Shown here one piece after another: positions 19,820 through 29,677 of a stretch of 64,000 nucleotides of DNA; the stretch's first letter is position 1; each line of letters begins with the position of its first letter. The notes below the pieces were generated by a model that saw only the letters and a list, made by a program, of their open reading frames with translations, was not told the DNA's origin and searched no databases. The DNA is taken from the NCBI GenBank assembly GCA_963783785.1, contig CAWAOQ010000013.1, positions 87,843 to 151,842 on the forward strand. Reading direction: 5' to 3'. The position numbers and the translations under genes are program-made. The stretch comes from CADEEN01 sp963783785. GTDB taxonomy: Bacteria > Pseudomonadota > Gammaproteobacteria > Burkholderiales > Burkholderiaceae_C.

Positions 19820-21041
19820 CTACTGCGCGCGGTTCAGCGCGAGGTCAAAGGCATCGAAGTTGCGCCAGCGCCGGCCCTCTTCGAGCCCGGCGATCGGCCG
19901 GTTGAGGATCAACGGCACGCGCTGCTCCGACACGCCGCCGTGCGAGCGCAGCGGCACCTCCAGCGCGGTCAAGTCGTGGCGCGCGGCCGCGGTGCCGATC
20001 ACGACCGAGCGCTCGGACACCACCACCAGGTCGCCGATGCGGTCGGCCGGCAGCTCGAACGCGGCGGCGGCCTCGGCCCGCGTCAGCACGCGCTCGATGC
20101 CGCGCAGCGCGGCGATGCGCGCGGCCGCGTCGGCCACCGCATCGTCCGGCAGGTACACGGTGGCGAACGAACCCAGCGCACCGTGATGCACGACATAGGG
20201 GTCGGTGATCGGCAGGATGGTGCGGGCGCGGCCGGCGCCGAGCCAGCCATCGAGCCGGTCCTGCAGGTAGATCACGTCGGGGGCACCGTCCATGCGCGTC
20301 TTGGCGTTCATGCCATGGTCGGCGGTCAGCGCGATCACGCAGCCCAGCTCTTCCAGCGCCGCCGAGGTAGCCGTCCATCATCGCGTAGAACGCATTGGCG
20401 CCGGCCGTGCCCGGCGCGTGCTTGTGCTGGATGTAGTCGGTGGTCGACAGGTACATCACGTCGGGGCGCCGCTCGGGGGCCAGGCGCATCAGCTCCACGC
20501 CGGCCGCGAACACGAACTCCGACAGCGCCGCGCTGTACACGTCGGGCACCGGCATGCCGACCAGCTGCAGCACGTCGGCGATGCCGTTCTCGGCGCGGCT
20601 CGCGACGTCGGCCTTCTCCGACGAGAAGCAGATCCCGGTCATGCCCTTGCCGAGCAGCTTGCGCAGCTTGTCCTTGGCGGTGACGACCGCACAGCGCCGG
20701 CCGGCGCCGGACAGCGCCGCCAGGATCGTCGGCGCGCGCAGCCACTTCGGGTCGTTCATCATGACCTCGGTGCCGCTCTCGACGTCGAACAGGTAGTTGC
20801 CGCAGATGCCGTGCACCGAAGGCGGCGCGCCGGTCACGATCGACAGGTTGTTCGGGTTGGTGAAGCTCGGCACCACGCAGTCGGCGACCAGCGCCGTGCC
20901 CTGCGCCAGCGTGCGCTTCAGCCACGGCGCATGGCCCGCGGCCACCGCCTGGGCCAGGTAGTCGGGCTCGCAGCCGTCGATGCAGACGACCACCGTGGGC
21001 TGGCGCGGCAATGCGTAGCGCCGGCCGTTGACTTCAAGCAT
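19820..21041 (-). CDS. phnA: phosphonoacetate hydrolase PhnA (one frameshift)
   Basis: This is an alkaline-phosphatase-superfamily metalloenzyme that cleaves the C-P bond of phosphonoacetate to acetate and phosphate. Metal and catalytic positions visible: Asp22 in CIDGCEPDY, the nucleophile Thr61 in PSFTNPNNLS, the Asp/His set in STTDYIQHKHAPG, and ADHGMN. An extra base near 20364 breaks the frame between YAMMDGYL and AALEELGCVIALTADHG; corrected length is about 406 aa, normal for the family. Its ATG overlaps the end of phnR by 8 bp, so the two are co-translated. Confidence 0.9.
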
Positions 21042-21768
21042 GGGTCACCTTTCTCGACGGGCTCGCCGGCAGCGCGGGCGCTGGCCCAGGAGCCTCGGGG
21101 CTGTTGTTGCGCAGCGTTCTTTCCTTGCTGTCCATCACGTGCTGGCGCATCGCCTGGCCGGCGGCCTCGGGGTCGCCGGCCGCGATGGCCTTGACAATCG
21201 CGCGGTGCTCGCTGGCGGAAATCGGCAGCAGCCTGGCATCGGTCAGGTTCATGCGCCGGAACAGCGACAACTCGTTGATCAGGCGCCGATAGATCGCGGT
21301 CAGCTTGCGGTTGCCGCCGAAGGCGACCAGCTTGTCGTGGAACTCGAGGTTGAGCAGGTGGTAGCCGTCGGCATCGCCGGCCTTGACCGCCTTCTCCATC
21401 GCCTCGACCATTGCCCGCACCTGGCGCAGCTGCTCGGGCGTGATGTGCTCGGCCAGCCGGCGGCCGACCGCCTCGTCCATCATCGCCCGCAGGTCGAAGA
21501 TCTCCATCGCTTCGTCGAGCGGAATGCTGCGCACGAACACACCGCGGTTCTTTTCCTGGCGCACCAGGCCGGCTTCCTCGAGCATGCGGAACGCTTCGCG
21601 CACCGGCCCGCGCGAAACGCCCAGCATCTCGGCCAGAGAGGCCTCGATCAGCTTGGCGCCGGGCGCCAGTTCGCCCTGCAGGATGCGTCGTTCGATTTCC
21701 TGCTGCACCACGGAGGTCAGCGAACTCGACTGCAGCAGCGCGATCGTCGGATGGGGCACGGCACTCAT
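21034..21768 (-). CDS. phnR: GntR-family (FCD domain) phosphonate-associated transcriptional regulator
   Basis: This 244-residue regulator has an N-terminal winged helix (about residues 16-80; LAEMLGVSRGPVREAFRMLEEAGLV is the recognition region) and a C-terminal all-helical FCD ligand domain (about 90-225) with the metal-type residues HDKLV and EHRAIV. It is first in the leftward phn run and divergent from phnS. It matches my memory of the Burkholderiales phosphonate-utilisation regulator type. It probably senses aminoethylphosphonate or a product and controls both arms through the TTGT-ACAA site at 21797-21808. Whether it represses or activates is unknown. Confidence 0.82.
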   Translation of the reverse strand: MSAVPHPTIALLQSSSLTSVVQQEIERRILQGELAPGAKLIEASLAEMLGVSRGPVREAFRMLEEAGLVRQEKNRGVFVRSIPLDEAMEIFDLRAMMDEAVGRRLAEHITPEQLRQVRAMVEAMEKAVKAGDADGYHLLNLEFHDKLVAFGGNRKLTAIYRRLINELSLFRRMNLTDARLLPISASEHRAIVKAIAAGDPEAAGQAMRQHVMDSKERTLRNNSPEAPGPAPALPASPSRKVTHA

Positions 21769-21796
21769 ACCGTGGATTGGACGGCCCGGAAAGTAA

Positions 21797-21808
21797 ATTG
21801 TCAACAAT
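21797..21808. promoter_or_regulatory. candidate PhnR operator
   Basis: ATTGTCAACAAT has the palindromic half-sites TTGT and ACAA separated by two bases, the layout typical of FCD-type GntR operators. It lies 29 bp upstream of the phnR start codon and 14 bp before the -35 box of the rightward promoter, so binding could affect both directions. Confidence 0.5.
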
Positions 21809-21821
21809 AGGCAAAATACCG

Positions 21822-21851
21822 TTGACACGGGTGGAAACGCCGGGCTAGATT
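21822..21851 (+). promoter_or_regulatory. candidate sigma70 promoter for phnSTUW operon
   Basis: A consensus TTGACA (-35) is followed after 18 bp by TAGATT (-10). The predicted start lies about 85 bp upstream of the phnS ATG. A nearby TTGACA on the opposite strand within the operator could serve phnR. Confidence 0.55.
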
Positions 21852-21943
21852 GCCTGCGCACCGGCCGTCATCGGGCCGTCACCATCGGGACGGCAAAGTG
21901 TGCGGTTTCCAGCCGACCTGACCACCACACGAGGAGTCCTTCC

Positions 21944-22985
21944 ATGCGCATTCCCGGTTCCCTGTCCCTGGCCGTTGCCGGCGCCATGCTGGCGCTGTCG
22001 ATGGCCGCTTCGGCCCAGCAGAAGACCACGCTTGCTGGTCTACACCGCTCTCGAGACCGACCAGCTCAAGGCCTACCAGGAAGGCTTCAACAAGGTCAAC
22101 CCGGACATCGAGATCAAGTGGGTTCGCGACTCGACCGGCGTGATCACCGCCAAGCTGCTGGCCGAGAAGGCCAACCCGCAGGCCGATGCGGTGATGGGCG
22201 TGGCCGCGTCGAGCCTGGCGCTGCTCGACAAGAACGGCATGCTCGAGCCCTACCGGCCGCTCAACCTCGACGCGATCATGAGCCAGTACCGCGACAAGAA
22301 GAACCCGCCGGCCTGGTTCGGCATGGACGTGTGGGGCGCCACGGTGTGCTTCAACACCGTCGAGGCGCAGAAGCGGGGCATCCCGAAGCCCGAGACCTGG
22401 AAGGACCTGACCAAGCCCGTCTACAAGGGCCAGATCGTGATGCCCAATCCGGCCTCGTCGGGCACCGGCTTCTTCGACGTCACGGCCTGGCTCACGCTGT
22501 GGGGCGACGACAACGGCAAGGGCGGCGGCTGGAAATACATGGACGCGCTGCACGAGAACATCGGCCAGTACACGCACTCGGGCTCCAAGCCCTGCAACAT
22601 GGCCGGCGCCGGCGAGTACGTCGTCGGCATCTCGTTCGAGTACCGCGCCAACACCAACAAGGCCAAGGGCGCACCGATCGACCTGGTGTTCCCGAAGGAG
22701 GGCCTCGGTTGGGACCTCGAAGCCTTCGCGATCCACAAGGGCACCAAGAAGCTCGACGCGGCGAAGAAACTGGCCGACTGGGCGTCGAGCAAGGACGCGA
22801 TGCTGCTGTACGGCAAGAACTTCGCGATCACCGCGCAGCCGGGCGTGGCCGCGCCGCTGGCCAACGTGCCCAAGGACTACGAGGCGCGTCTGGTGAAGAT
22901 GGACTTCACGGCCGCCGCCGCCAACCGCGAGCGCATCCTGGCCGAGTGGACCAAGCGCTACAACGCCAAGACCGAGAAGCGTTGA
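21944..22985 (+). CDS. phnS: 2-aminoethylphosphonate ABC transporter substrate-binding protein PhnS (one frameshift)
   Basis: This is a periplasmic binding protein of the iron/spermidine-like ABC class, with signal peptide MRIPGSLSLAVAGAMLALSMAASAQ and the mature start LLVYTALETDQLKAYQEGF. It is expected to capture 2-aminoethylphosphonate for PhnTU. The regions WVRDSTGVITAKLLAEKANPQADAV and NPASSGTGFFDVTAWL are typical of the family. An extra T near 22033 separates the signal peptide from the mature part; corrected length is about 346 aa. GAGGAG precedes the ATG by 7 bases. It is the first gene of the rightward phn operon. Confidence 0.85.
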
Positions 22986-23066
22986 CCACCCCCGAAGCGG
23001 CTGACGCCGCTCCCCCTCGAGGGGGCACGCCAGCGGACCGGCAGAGCCGGATCCGCGGCGTCTGTT
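22986..23066. repeat. dispersed GC-rich palindromic repeat, copy C, between phnS and phnT
   Basis: The spacer carries CCCCCGAAGCGGC, CCCCCTCGAGGGGG and GGACCGGCAGAGCCGG, successive palindromes matching the motif order of the copy within the uvrA-like gene. It could stabilise the phnS mRNA end or attenuate transcription into phnT; neither is shown. Confidence 0.65.
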
Positions 23067-23084
23067 GAGAAGGACACCTCGCGC

Positions 23085-24146
23085 GTGACTTCACCGTTCC
23101 TGCGCCTTTCGGGCATCCGCAAGGATTTCGGCAGCTTCAACGCCCTCAAGAGTGTCGACCTCGACATCGCCCAGGGCGAGTTCGTCTGCTTCCTGGGACC
23201 CTCGGGGTGCGGCAAGACCACGCTGCTGCGCATCATCGCCGGCCTCGAGGCACAGACGGCCGGTCGCATCGAGCAGGCCGGCCGCGACATCTCGACCCTG
23301 CCGCCGGCCGAGCGCGACTACGGCATCGTGTTCCAGTCGTACGCCCTGTTCCCGAACCTCAACGTGGCCGACAACGTGGCCTACGGCCTCGTCAACCGCA
23401 AGGTTCCCCGTGCCGAGATCCAGGCCCGTGTCAGCGAACTGGTCTCGCTGGTCGGCTTGCCGGGCAGCGAGCGCAAGTTCCCGAGCCAGTTGTCGGGCGG
23501 GCAGCAGCAGCGCATCGCCCTGGCACGCGCCCTGGCCACCAAGCCGGGCCTGTTGCTGCTCGACGAGCCGCTGTCGGCGCTCGACGCGATCGTGCGCGTG
23601 CACCTGCGCCAGGAGATCCGCAGCCTGCAACGCAAGCTCGGCGTGACCACCATCATGGTCACGCATGACCAGGAGGAAGCGCTGTCGGTGGCCGACCGCA
23701 TCGTGGTGATGAACCACGGTGCGATCGAGCAGGTCGGCACGCCGATGGAGGTCTACCGCGATCCGGCCACGCCGTTCGTCGCCGATTTCGTCGGCCGCAT
23801 CAACGCGCTGCCGGCGACGCTGGAGGCAGCCGGTCAGCTGCGCCTGGGCTCACGCACCTTCGCCTGTCCGCACGAGGGCGACGTCGGCGCCGCGGTGCGC
23901 GTCTACCTGCGCCCCGAAGACGTGCTGGCGCGGCCGATCGCCGACGGCGACTCCAACGTGTTCGACGCCGAGATCGACAAGATCGAGTTCCTCGGCTCGT
24001 ACTGCCTGGTGCGCGTGCGCAGCAGCGACCTCGGTGAACACCGGCTCACCGTCTACCTGTCGCTCAACTTCCTGGCCGAGCACCAGCTCGAGGTCGGCGG
24101 GCGGCTGCCGCTGCGCCTGCTGCCCGATCGCATGAGGCTGTTCTGA
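23085..24146 (+). CDS. phnT: 2-aminoethylphosphonate ABC transporter ATP-binding protein PhnT
   Basis: This is the 353-residue ATPase of the importer. Walker A GPSGCGKTT (about residues 39-47), signature LSGGQQQRIALARAL, Walker B LLLLDEPLSALD and the switch His in MVTHDQEEAL are all present. A C-terminal TOBE-like domain (about 250-353, VYLRPEDVLARP) is typical of Fe3+/polyamine/phosphonate-type importers. A GTG start is used. The stop overlaps the ATG of the permease gene by one base (TGATG). The frame is intact. Confidence 0.88.
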   Translation: MTSPFLRLSGIRKDFGSFNALKSVDLDIAQGEFVCFLGPSGCGKTTLLRIIAGLEAQTAGRIEQAGRDISTLPPAERDYGIVFQSYALFPNLNVADNVAYGLVNRKVPRAEIQARVSELVSLVGLPGSERKFPSQLSGGQQQRIALARALATKPGLLLLDEPLSALDAIVRVHLRQEIRSLQRKLGVTTIMVTHDQEEALSVADRIVVMNHGAIEQVGTPMEVYRDPATPFVADFVGRINALPATLEAAGQLRLGSRTFACPHEGDVGAAVRVYLRPEDVLARPIADGDSNVFDAEIDKIEFLGSYCLVRVRSSDLGEHRLTVYLSLNFLAEHQLEVGGRLPLRLLPDRMRLF

Positions 24147-25886
24147 TGGCGGTCTTGGCGCACGAGCCTGCCGCCGGGCCGCCCCGAGGCGGGCGAGGGG
24201 CACGACTGCGTGCGCATTGGACCGACCGCATCGCGCACCTGACGCTGGCGGCGGTGGCGCTGGCGCTGATCGCGTTCCTGGCCGCGCCGCTGGCCAAGAT
24301 CCTGCTTCAATCGCTCGAGGATGCCGAGGGGCGGTTCGTCGGGCTGGCCAACTTCATTGCGTACGCGCAGACCCCGGCGCTGCTCGAGTCGCTGTGGAAC
24401 AGCCTGTGGGTCTCGACGCTGGTCACCGTGGTGACGATTCCACTGGCCTTCGCCTTCGCCTACGCGCTGACGCGCAGCTGCATGCGCTTCAAGAGCGCGT
24501 TCCGCACCCTCACGCTGGTGCCGCTGCTGGCACCGTCGCTGCTGTCGGCGATCTCGCTGATCTACTGGTTCGGCAATCAGGGCGTGCTGAAGGTGCCGAT
24601 GCAGGCACTCGGCATCAACGAGATCTACGGCGCGCCGGGCATCGTGCTGGCCGAGATCTTCTCGGTCTTCCCGCATGCCCTGATGATCCTGATCACCGCA
24701 TTGACACTGGCCGATGCGCGCCTGTACGAAGCCGCCGATGCGATGGGCACCGGCGCCGCGCGCAAGTTCTGGACCATCACCCTGCCCGGCGCCAAGTACG
24801 GCCTGATCTCCGCCGCGCTGGTGACCTTCACGCTGGTCATCACCGACTTCGGCATCCCGAAGGTGATCGGCGGCAACTTCAATGTGCTGGCCACCGACGT
24901 CTTCAAGCTCGTCATCGGCCAGCAGGACTTCCAGCGCGGCGCCGTGGTGGCGCTGCTGCTGCTGGCGCCCGCGGTGCTGACCTTCGGCGTGGATCACTGG
25001 GTCAGCCGCAAGCAGACCGCGATGCTGACGGCCCGCGCCGTGCCCTACGCACCGCGCCCGGCACCGGCCTACGACGCACTGATGACGGCCTACTGCGGTG
25101 CCGTCGCACTGTTGATCCTGGCGATGGTCGGGATGGCGCTGTTCGCATCGTTTGCAAGCTTCTGGCCCTACAACCTGAAGCCGAGCCTGCGCCACTACGT
25201 GATGGGCCTGGTCGACGCCGAAGTCGGCGACGCCTTCATCAACAGCCTGCTGGTCGCTGCCGGCACCGCGTCGGTCGGCACGGCGCTGGTCTTCGTCGGC
25301 GCCTACATGCTCGAGAAGACCAAGGGCATGGACGGTCTGCGCGTCGGCGGTGCGGCTGCTGGCGATGCTGCCGATGGCGGTGCCCGGGCTGGTGCTGGGC
25401 CTGGGCTACATCTTCTTCTTCAACGCGCCGGGCAACCCGCTGAACGGCCTGTACCACACGATCACACTGCTGACCGCCTGCACCATCGTGCACTTCTACA
25501 CCACCGGGCACCTCACCGCGATCACGGCCCTGAAGAGCCTGGATGCCGAGTTCGAGGCGGTCTCGGCATCGCTGAAGGTGCCTTTCTACAAGACCTTCTG
25601 GCGCGTCACGCTGCCGATCTGCACGCCGGCGCTGGTGGACATCGCACGCTACTTCTTCATCAACGCGATGACGACGATCTCGGCCGTCGTGTTCCTGTAC
25701 TCGCCGGACACCAAGGTGGCGTCGATCGCGATCCTGAACCTGGACGAGGCCGGCGAGATCGGCGCCGCGGCGGCGATGGCGATGCTGATCGCCGCCGCCA
25801 ATACCGTGGCCACGCTGCTGTTCCTCGGCGCCGGCTGGTGGATCGATCGCCGCACCCAGGCCTGGAAGCGCCCCGCCCCTGTCTGA
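24146..25886 (+). CDS. phnU: 2-aminoethylphosphonate ABC transporter permease, fused two-domain type (one frameshift)
   Basis: This is a double-length inner-membrane permease of about 579 aa with two binding-protein-dependent permease domains (about 70-280 and 350-565). The EAA coupling loops are EAADAMGTGAARKFWTITLP in the first half and EAVSASLKVPFYKTFWRVTLP in the second. It forms the channel of the PhnST importer. An extra base near 25345 breaks the frame at the start of the second domain, just before LLAMLPMAVPGLVLGLGY. The gene overlaps phnT and is followed after 25 bp by phnW. Confidence 0.86.
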
Positions 25887-25911
25887 TCCTTGCCTACCCA
25901 AGAGGCCCACC

Positions 25912-27030
25912 ATGGACCGTGACCACATCCTGCTGACCCCCGGACCGCTGACCACCACGCTGCGCACCAAGCTGGCGATGCTGCGCGACTGGGGCTCCTG
26001 GGACGCCGACTTCAACGCCGTCACGGCCAGCCTGCGCTCGCGCCTGCTCGACATCGTGCACGGGCACGACAGCCACGTGCTCGTGCCGCTGCAGGGCAGC
26101 GGCACCTTCAGCGTCGAGGCGGCGGTGGCGACGGTCGTGCCTCGCGACGGCCACGTGCTGGTGCTCGACAACGGCGCGTATTGCAAGCGCGCGGCCAGAC
26201 TGACGCAGATGATGGGCCGCCGCGCCACCGTGCTGCCGTTCGCCGAGGACGAGCCGGTCTCGGCCGCAGCGCTGGACGCGAAGCTGGCCGCCGACCCGTC
26301 GATCACCCACGTGATCCTGATCCATTGCGAGACCGGCACCGGCGTGGCCAACCCGCTGGCCGAGGTGGCCGCGGTGTGCGAACGCCGCAGCGTGGGCCTG
26401 ATCGTCGATGCGATGAGTTCGTTCGCTGCGCTGCCGATCGATGCACGGCAGGTGCGCTTCGACGCCCTGGTGGCGGCCAGTGGCAAGTGTCTCGAAGGTG
26501 TGCCGGGCATGGGCTTCGTGTTCCTGCGCAAGGCCATCCTCGACGGCTGCGCCGGCAACAGCCAGTCGCTGGCGATGGACCTGCACGACCAGCATGTCTA
26601 CATGGAGAAGACCACCCAATGGCGCTTCACGCCGCCGACCCATGTGATGGTGGCGCTGGCCGAGGCGGTGACGCAGTTCGTCGAGGAAGGCGGCCAGCCG
26701 GCGCGGCTGGCGCGCTACACCGACAACTGCCGCACGCTCGTCGACGGCATGGCGCAGCTGGGATTCAAGCCGTTCCTGCGGCCGGAGGTCCAGGCGCCGA
26801 TCATCGTCACCTTCCACGCACCGGCGGATTCGCGCTACGACTTCAAGCGCTTCTACGCCGCCGCGAAGGCCCGCGGCTTCATCCTGTATCCAGGCAAACT
26901 GACGCAGGTGGAGACCTTCCGCGTCGGGTGCATCGGTGCGATCGGTCGCAACGAGATGCAGCAGGCGGTCAACGCGGTGGCCGACACGCTGCGCGAGATG
27001 GGCATCGCGTCGGGCGCTCCGGCGCTCTAG
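25912..27030 (+). CDS. phnW: 2-aminoethylphosphonate--pyruvate transaminase PhnW
   Basis: This is a class V PLP-dependent aminotransferase of 372 aa that moves the amino group of 2-aminoethylphosphonate to pyruvate, giving phosphonoacetaldehyde and alanine. It starts with the family signature HILLTPGPLTTT. The PLP lysine is Lys192 in ASGKCLEGVPG, with the cofactor Asp in LIVDAMSSF. The C-terminal FRVGCIGAIGRNEM matches PhnW. The frame is intact. It links the uptake genes to phnY/phnA encoded on the other strand. Confidence 0.92.
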   Translation: MDRDHILLTPGPLTTTLRTKLAMLRDWGSWDADFNAVTASLRSRLLDIVHGHDSHVLVPLQGSGTFSVEAAVATVVPRDGHVLVLDNGAYCKRAARLTQMMGRRATVLPFAEDEPVSAAALDAKLAADPSITHVILIHCETGTGVANPLAEVAAVCERRSVGLIVDAMSSFAALPIDARQVRFDALVAASGKCLEGVPGMGFVFLRKAILDGCAGNSQSLAMDLHDQHVYMEKTTQWRFTPPTHVMVALAEAVTQFVEEGGQPARLARYTDNCRTLVDGMAQLGFKPFLRPEVQAPIIVTFHAPADSRYDFKRFYAAAKARGFILYPGKLTQVETFRVGCIGAIGRNEMQQAVNAVADTLREMGIASGAPAL

Positions 27031-27052
27031 GTTCGGGATCAGGGAGAACGTC

Positions 27053-28429
27053 ATGGCCGGCAAGACCAGCAAGAACAACAAGGAGCATCCGGCCCTGGCC
27101 GCGGTGCGCGAATCGAGCACGGTGAAAGTCAAGGTCGCCTGCAGCGACATCGACGGCATCCTGCGCGGCAAGTACCTGCACCGGGACAAGTTCTTCGGCG
27201 CCGCCGAGGGCGGCTTCGGCTTCTGCGACGTGGTGTTCGGCTGGGACGCGCACGACCAGTGCTACGACAACACCCAGGTCACCGGCTGGCAGCACGGCTT
27301 CCCCGACGCGCTGGCGCGCATCGACCTGGCCACCGCGCGCCACGTGCCCTGGGACGGCGGCGTGCCGTTCTTCCTCGGCGAATTCATCAATGCCGACGGC
27401 ACGCCCTACCCGGTGTGCCCGCGCCAGACCCTGAAGCGCGTGCTGAAGCGGGCCGAGAAACTCGGCGTCGTGCCGATGGCCGGCATGGAGTTCGAGTGGT
27501 TCAACTTCCTCGAGACCACCCACACCTGGGCCGAGAAGAAGGGTGTGGGCCCGACCAACCTGACGCCGGGCATGTTCGGCTACTCGCTGCTGCGCATGAA
27601 CCAGAACCGCGAGTTCTTCAATGCGCTGATGGACGAGATGGCGGCCTTCGGCGTGCCGATCGAGGGCCTGCACACCGAGACCGGGCCCGGTGTCTACGAA
27701 GTCGCGATCACCTTCAGCGAAGCGCTCGAGGCCGCCGACCGCGCGATCCTGTTCAAGACCGGCGCCAAGGAGATCGGCCACCGCTTCGAGATCATGCCCA
27801 GCTTCATGGCCAAGTGGAGCCAGCAGTACCCGGGCTGCAGCGGCCACATCCACCAGAGCCTGTCGGACGGCAAGACCAACCTGTTCTACGACGCGAAGAG
27901 CAAGCGCTCGATGAGCAAGCTGTTCGAGAGCTACCTCGCCGGCCAGGTCGCCTGCCTGATGGAATTCGCGCCGATGTTCTGGCCGACGATCAACAGCTAC
28001 AAGCGCCTGGTCGACGGCTTCTGGGCGCCGGTCAAGCCGACCTGGGGCTTCGACAACCGCACCGCGAGCTTTCGCGTCATCGCCGGCAGCCCGAAGGCGA
28101 CGCGGCTGGAAACCCGCTGCCCCGGCGCCGATGTGAACCCCTACCTGGCGATGGCCGCGGTGATCGCCGCCGGCCTGCACGGCGTCGAGAAGGGCCTGAA
28201 GCTGACCGCGCCACCGATCACCGGGACGAATCAGGGGGCCGAGAACATCCCGCGCGCGCCGCGCTCGCTGCTCGAAACGACGAAGAACTTCCGCGCCAGC
28301 GACATCGCCCGCGACTGGCTCGGCGACACCTTCGTCGACCACTTCGCCGCCACCCGCGAATGGGAGCACCGGCAGTGGCAGGACGCGGTGACCGACTGGG
28401 AATTGAAGCGCTACTTCGAAATCATCTGA
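27053..28429 (+). CDS. glutamine-synthetase-family gamma-glutamyl-amine ligase
   Basis: This 458-residue protein has the glutamine synthetase fold: a beta-grasp N-terminus and a catalytic domain with the metal-ligand region MEFEWFNF, GLHTETGPGVYEV, the SGHIHQSL loop and NRTASFRV. It differs from true GlnA in length and in its divergent N-terminus (VKVACSDIDGILRGKYL), as do PuuA and gamma-glutamylethanolamide synthetases, which join glutamate to an amine using ATP. It follows phnW by 22 bp with AGGGAGA before the ATG. With the next three genes it forms a gamma-glutamyl pathway module. The amine is not identified; ethanolamine is my leading guess. Confidence 0.82.
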   Translation: MAGKTSKNNKEHPALAAVRESSTVKVKVACSDIDGILRGKYLHRDKFFGAAEGGFGFCDVVFGWDAHDQCYDNTQVTGWQHGFPDALARIDLATARHVPWDGGVPFFLGEFINADGTPYPVCPRQTLKRVLKRAEKLGVVPMAGMEFEWFNFLETTHTWAEKKGVGPTNLTPGMFGYSLLRMNQNREFFNALMDEMAAFGVPIEGLHTETGPGVYEVAITFSEALEAADRAILFKTGAKEIGHRFEIMPSFMAKWSQQYPGCSGHIHQSLSDGKTNLFYDAKSKRSMSKLFESYLAGQVACLMEFAPMFWPTINSYKRLVDGFWAPVKPTWGFDNRTASFRVIAGSPKATRLETRCPGADVNPYLAMAAVIAAGLHGVEKGLKLTAPPITGTNQGAENIPRAPRSLLETTKNFRASDIARDWLGDTFVDHFAATREWEHRQWQDAVTDWELKRYFEII

Positions 28430-28434
28430 CCGCC

Positions 28435-29568
28435 ATGACCATCACCCGTTTCTCCTTTCCCACGCCCATCGCCTTCGGCGCCGGCGCGCGCAAGCTCGTC
28501 GCCGAGCACCTGCGCGAACAGGGCCTGCAACGACCGCTGATCGTCACCGACCGCGCGCTGGCGGCGCTGCCGGTGATGGCCGAGTTCAAGACCCATCTCG
28601 GCGGCTTGAATGTCGCCGTGTTCGACGGCGTGTTCGGCAACCCGACCTGCGCCCAGGTGATGGCCGGCGCCGCCGCGTACAAGGCGCACGGTGCCGACAG
28701 CGTGATCGGGTTCGGCGGCGGTGCCGCGCTCGACGTGGCCAAGGTGGTCGGACTGATGGCGGTTCACGACGGCGACGTCCTCGAGTACGTGTGGGATCAC
28801 CCCCGCGTGCGGGCGATCACGCAGCCGCTGCCGTACTTCGTCGCGCTGCCGACCACCGCGGGCACCGGCAGCGAGGTCGGCCGCTCGGCGGTGGTGTCGG
28901 AGAACGACAGCCACCACAAGCGAACGGTGTTCAGTCCGAAGATCCTGGCGCGCATGGTTTTCGCCGACCCCGAGTTGACGCTCGCGCTGCCTGCGGCAGT
29001 GACCGCCGCCACCGGCATGGACGCGCTGACGCACAACATCGAGAGCTACCTGTCGCCGGCCTACCACCCGCTGTGCGACGGCATCGCGCTGGAGGGCCTG
29101 CGCATCGGTGCCCGCGCGCTGGCCACCGCGGTGCGCGAGCCGGGCAACCTCGCCGCTCGCACCGACATGCTGATGAGTTCGATGATGGGCGCGATCGCAT
29201 TCCAGAAGGACCTCGGTTCGGTGCACGCTTGCGCGCACGCGCTGGGCGCCGTGTGCGACCTGCACCACGGCCTGGCCAATGCGCTGATGATCGACACGGT
29301 GCTGGCCTGGAACCAGACCGCCGTGCCGGCGAAGTTCGACGAACTGGCCCACGCGGCTGGCGTCAGCGGCGGTGGTGCAGCGTTCGCCGGATGGCTGCGC
29401 GAACTCAAGACGGCGATCGGCATCACCGGCGGCCTGGCGGCGCGTGGCGTCACCCCCGCGCACCTGCCGCGGCTGGTGGCCCTGGCCGACAAGGACTTCA
29501 CCAGCCAGACCAATCCGCAGCCGGCCACGGCCGCCGACTACGAACGGCTGTTCCTCGCCGCGATGTGA
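28435..29568 (+). CDS. iron-containing alcohol dehydrogenase
   Basis: This 377-residue group III alcohol dehydrogenase has the NAD-binding GFGGGAALDVAKVVGL, the PTTAGTGSEVG motif and the metal ligands Asp and His in DALTHNIE, HACAHALGA and DLHHGLANA. It interconverts an alcohol and an aldehyde. It begins 5 bp after the ligase gene. In this setting it could oxidise a gamma-glutamyl amino-alcohol; the alternative is phosphonoacetaldehyde reduction, since that aldehyde is made by the adjacent PhnW. The frame is intact. Confidence 0.85.
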   Translation: MTITRFSFPTPIAFGAGARKLVAEHLREQGLQRPLIVTDRALAALPVMAEFKTHLGGLNVAVFDGVFGNPTCAQVMAGAAAYKAHGADSVIGFGGGAALDVAKVVGLMAVHDGDVLEYVWDHPRVRAITQPLPYFVALPTTAGTGSEVGRSAVVSENDSHHKRTVFSPKILARMVFADPELTLALPAAVTAATGMDALTHNIESYLSPAYHPLCDGIALEGLRIGARALATAVREPGNLAARTDMLMSSMMGAIAFQKDLGSVHACAHALGAVCDLHHGLANALMIDTVLAWNQTAVPAKFDELAHAAGVSGGGAAFAGWLRELKTAIGITGGLAARGVTPAHLPRLVALADKDFTSQTNPQPATAADYERLFLAAM

Positions 29569-29582
29569 GACCGGCCATGGCA

Positions 29583-29675
29583 TTCGACGCTTCGCGGGCC
29601 GAGAGCCGGGCCGCTCCCATGCCGGCCCGCATCCCCGCGGGGGATCGCCCGAAGTACCCTTCGGGCGAGGGGCTC
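29583..29675. repeat. dispersed GC-rich palindromic repeat, copy D, before the gamma-glutamyl hydrolase gene
   Basis: It contains GCCGGGCCGCTCCC, GCCGGCCCGC, CCCCGCGGGGG and GCCCGAAG...CTTCGGGC, the same order as copy B. It ends in GCGAGGGGCTCC two bases from the next ATG, so the repeat itself provides the ribosome-binding site. Confidence 0.7.
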
Positions 29676-29677
29676 CA

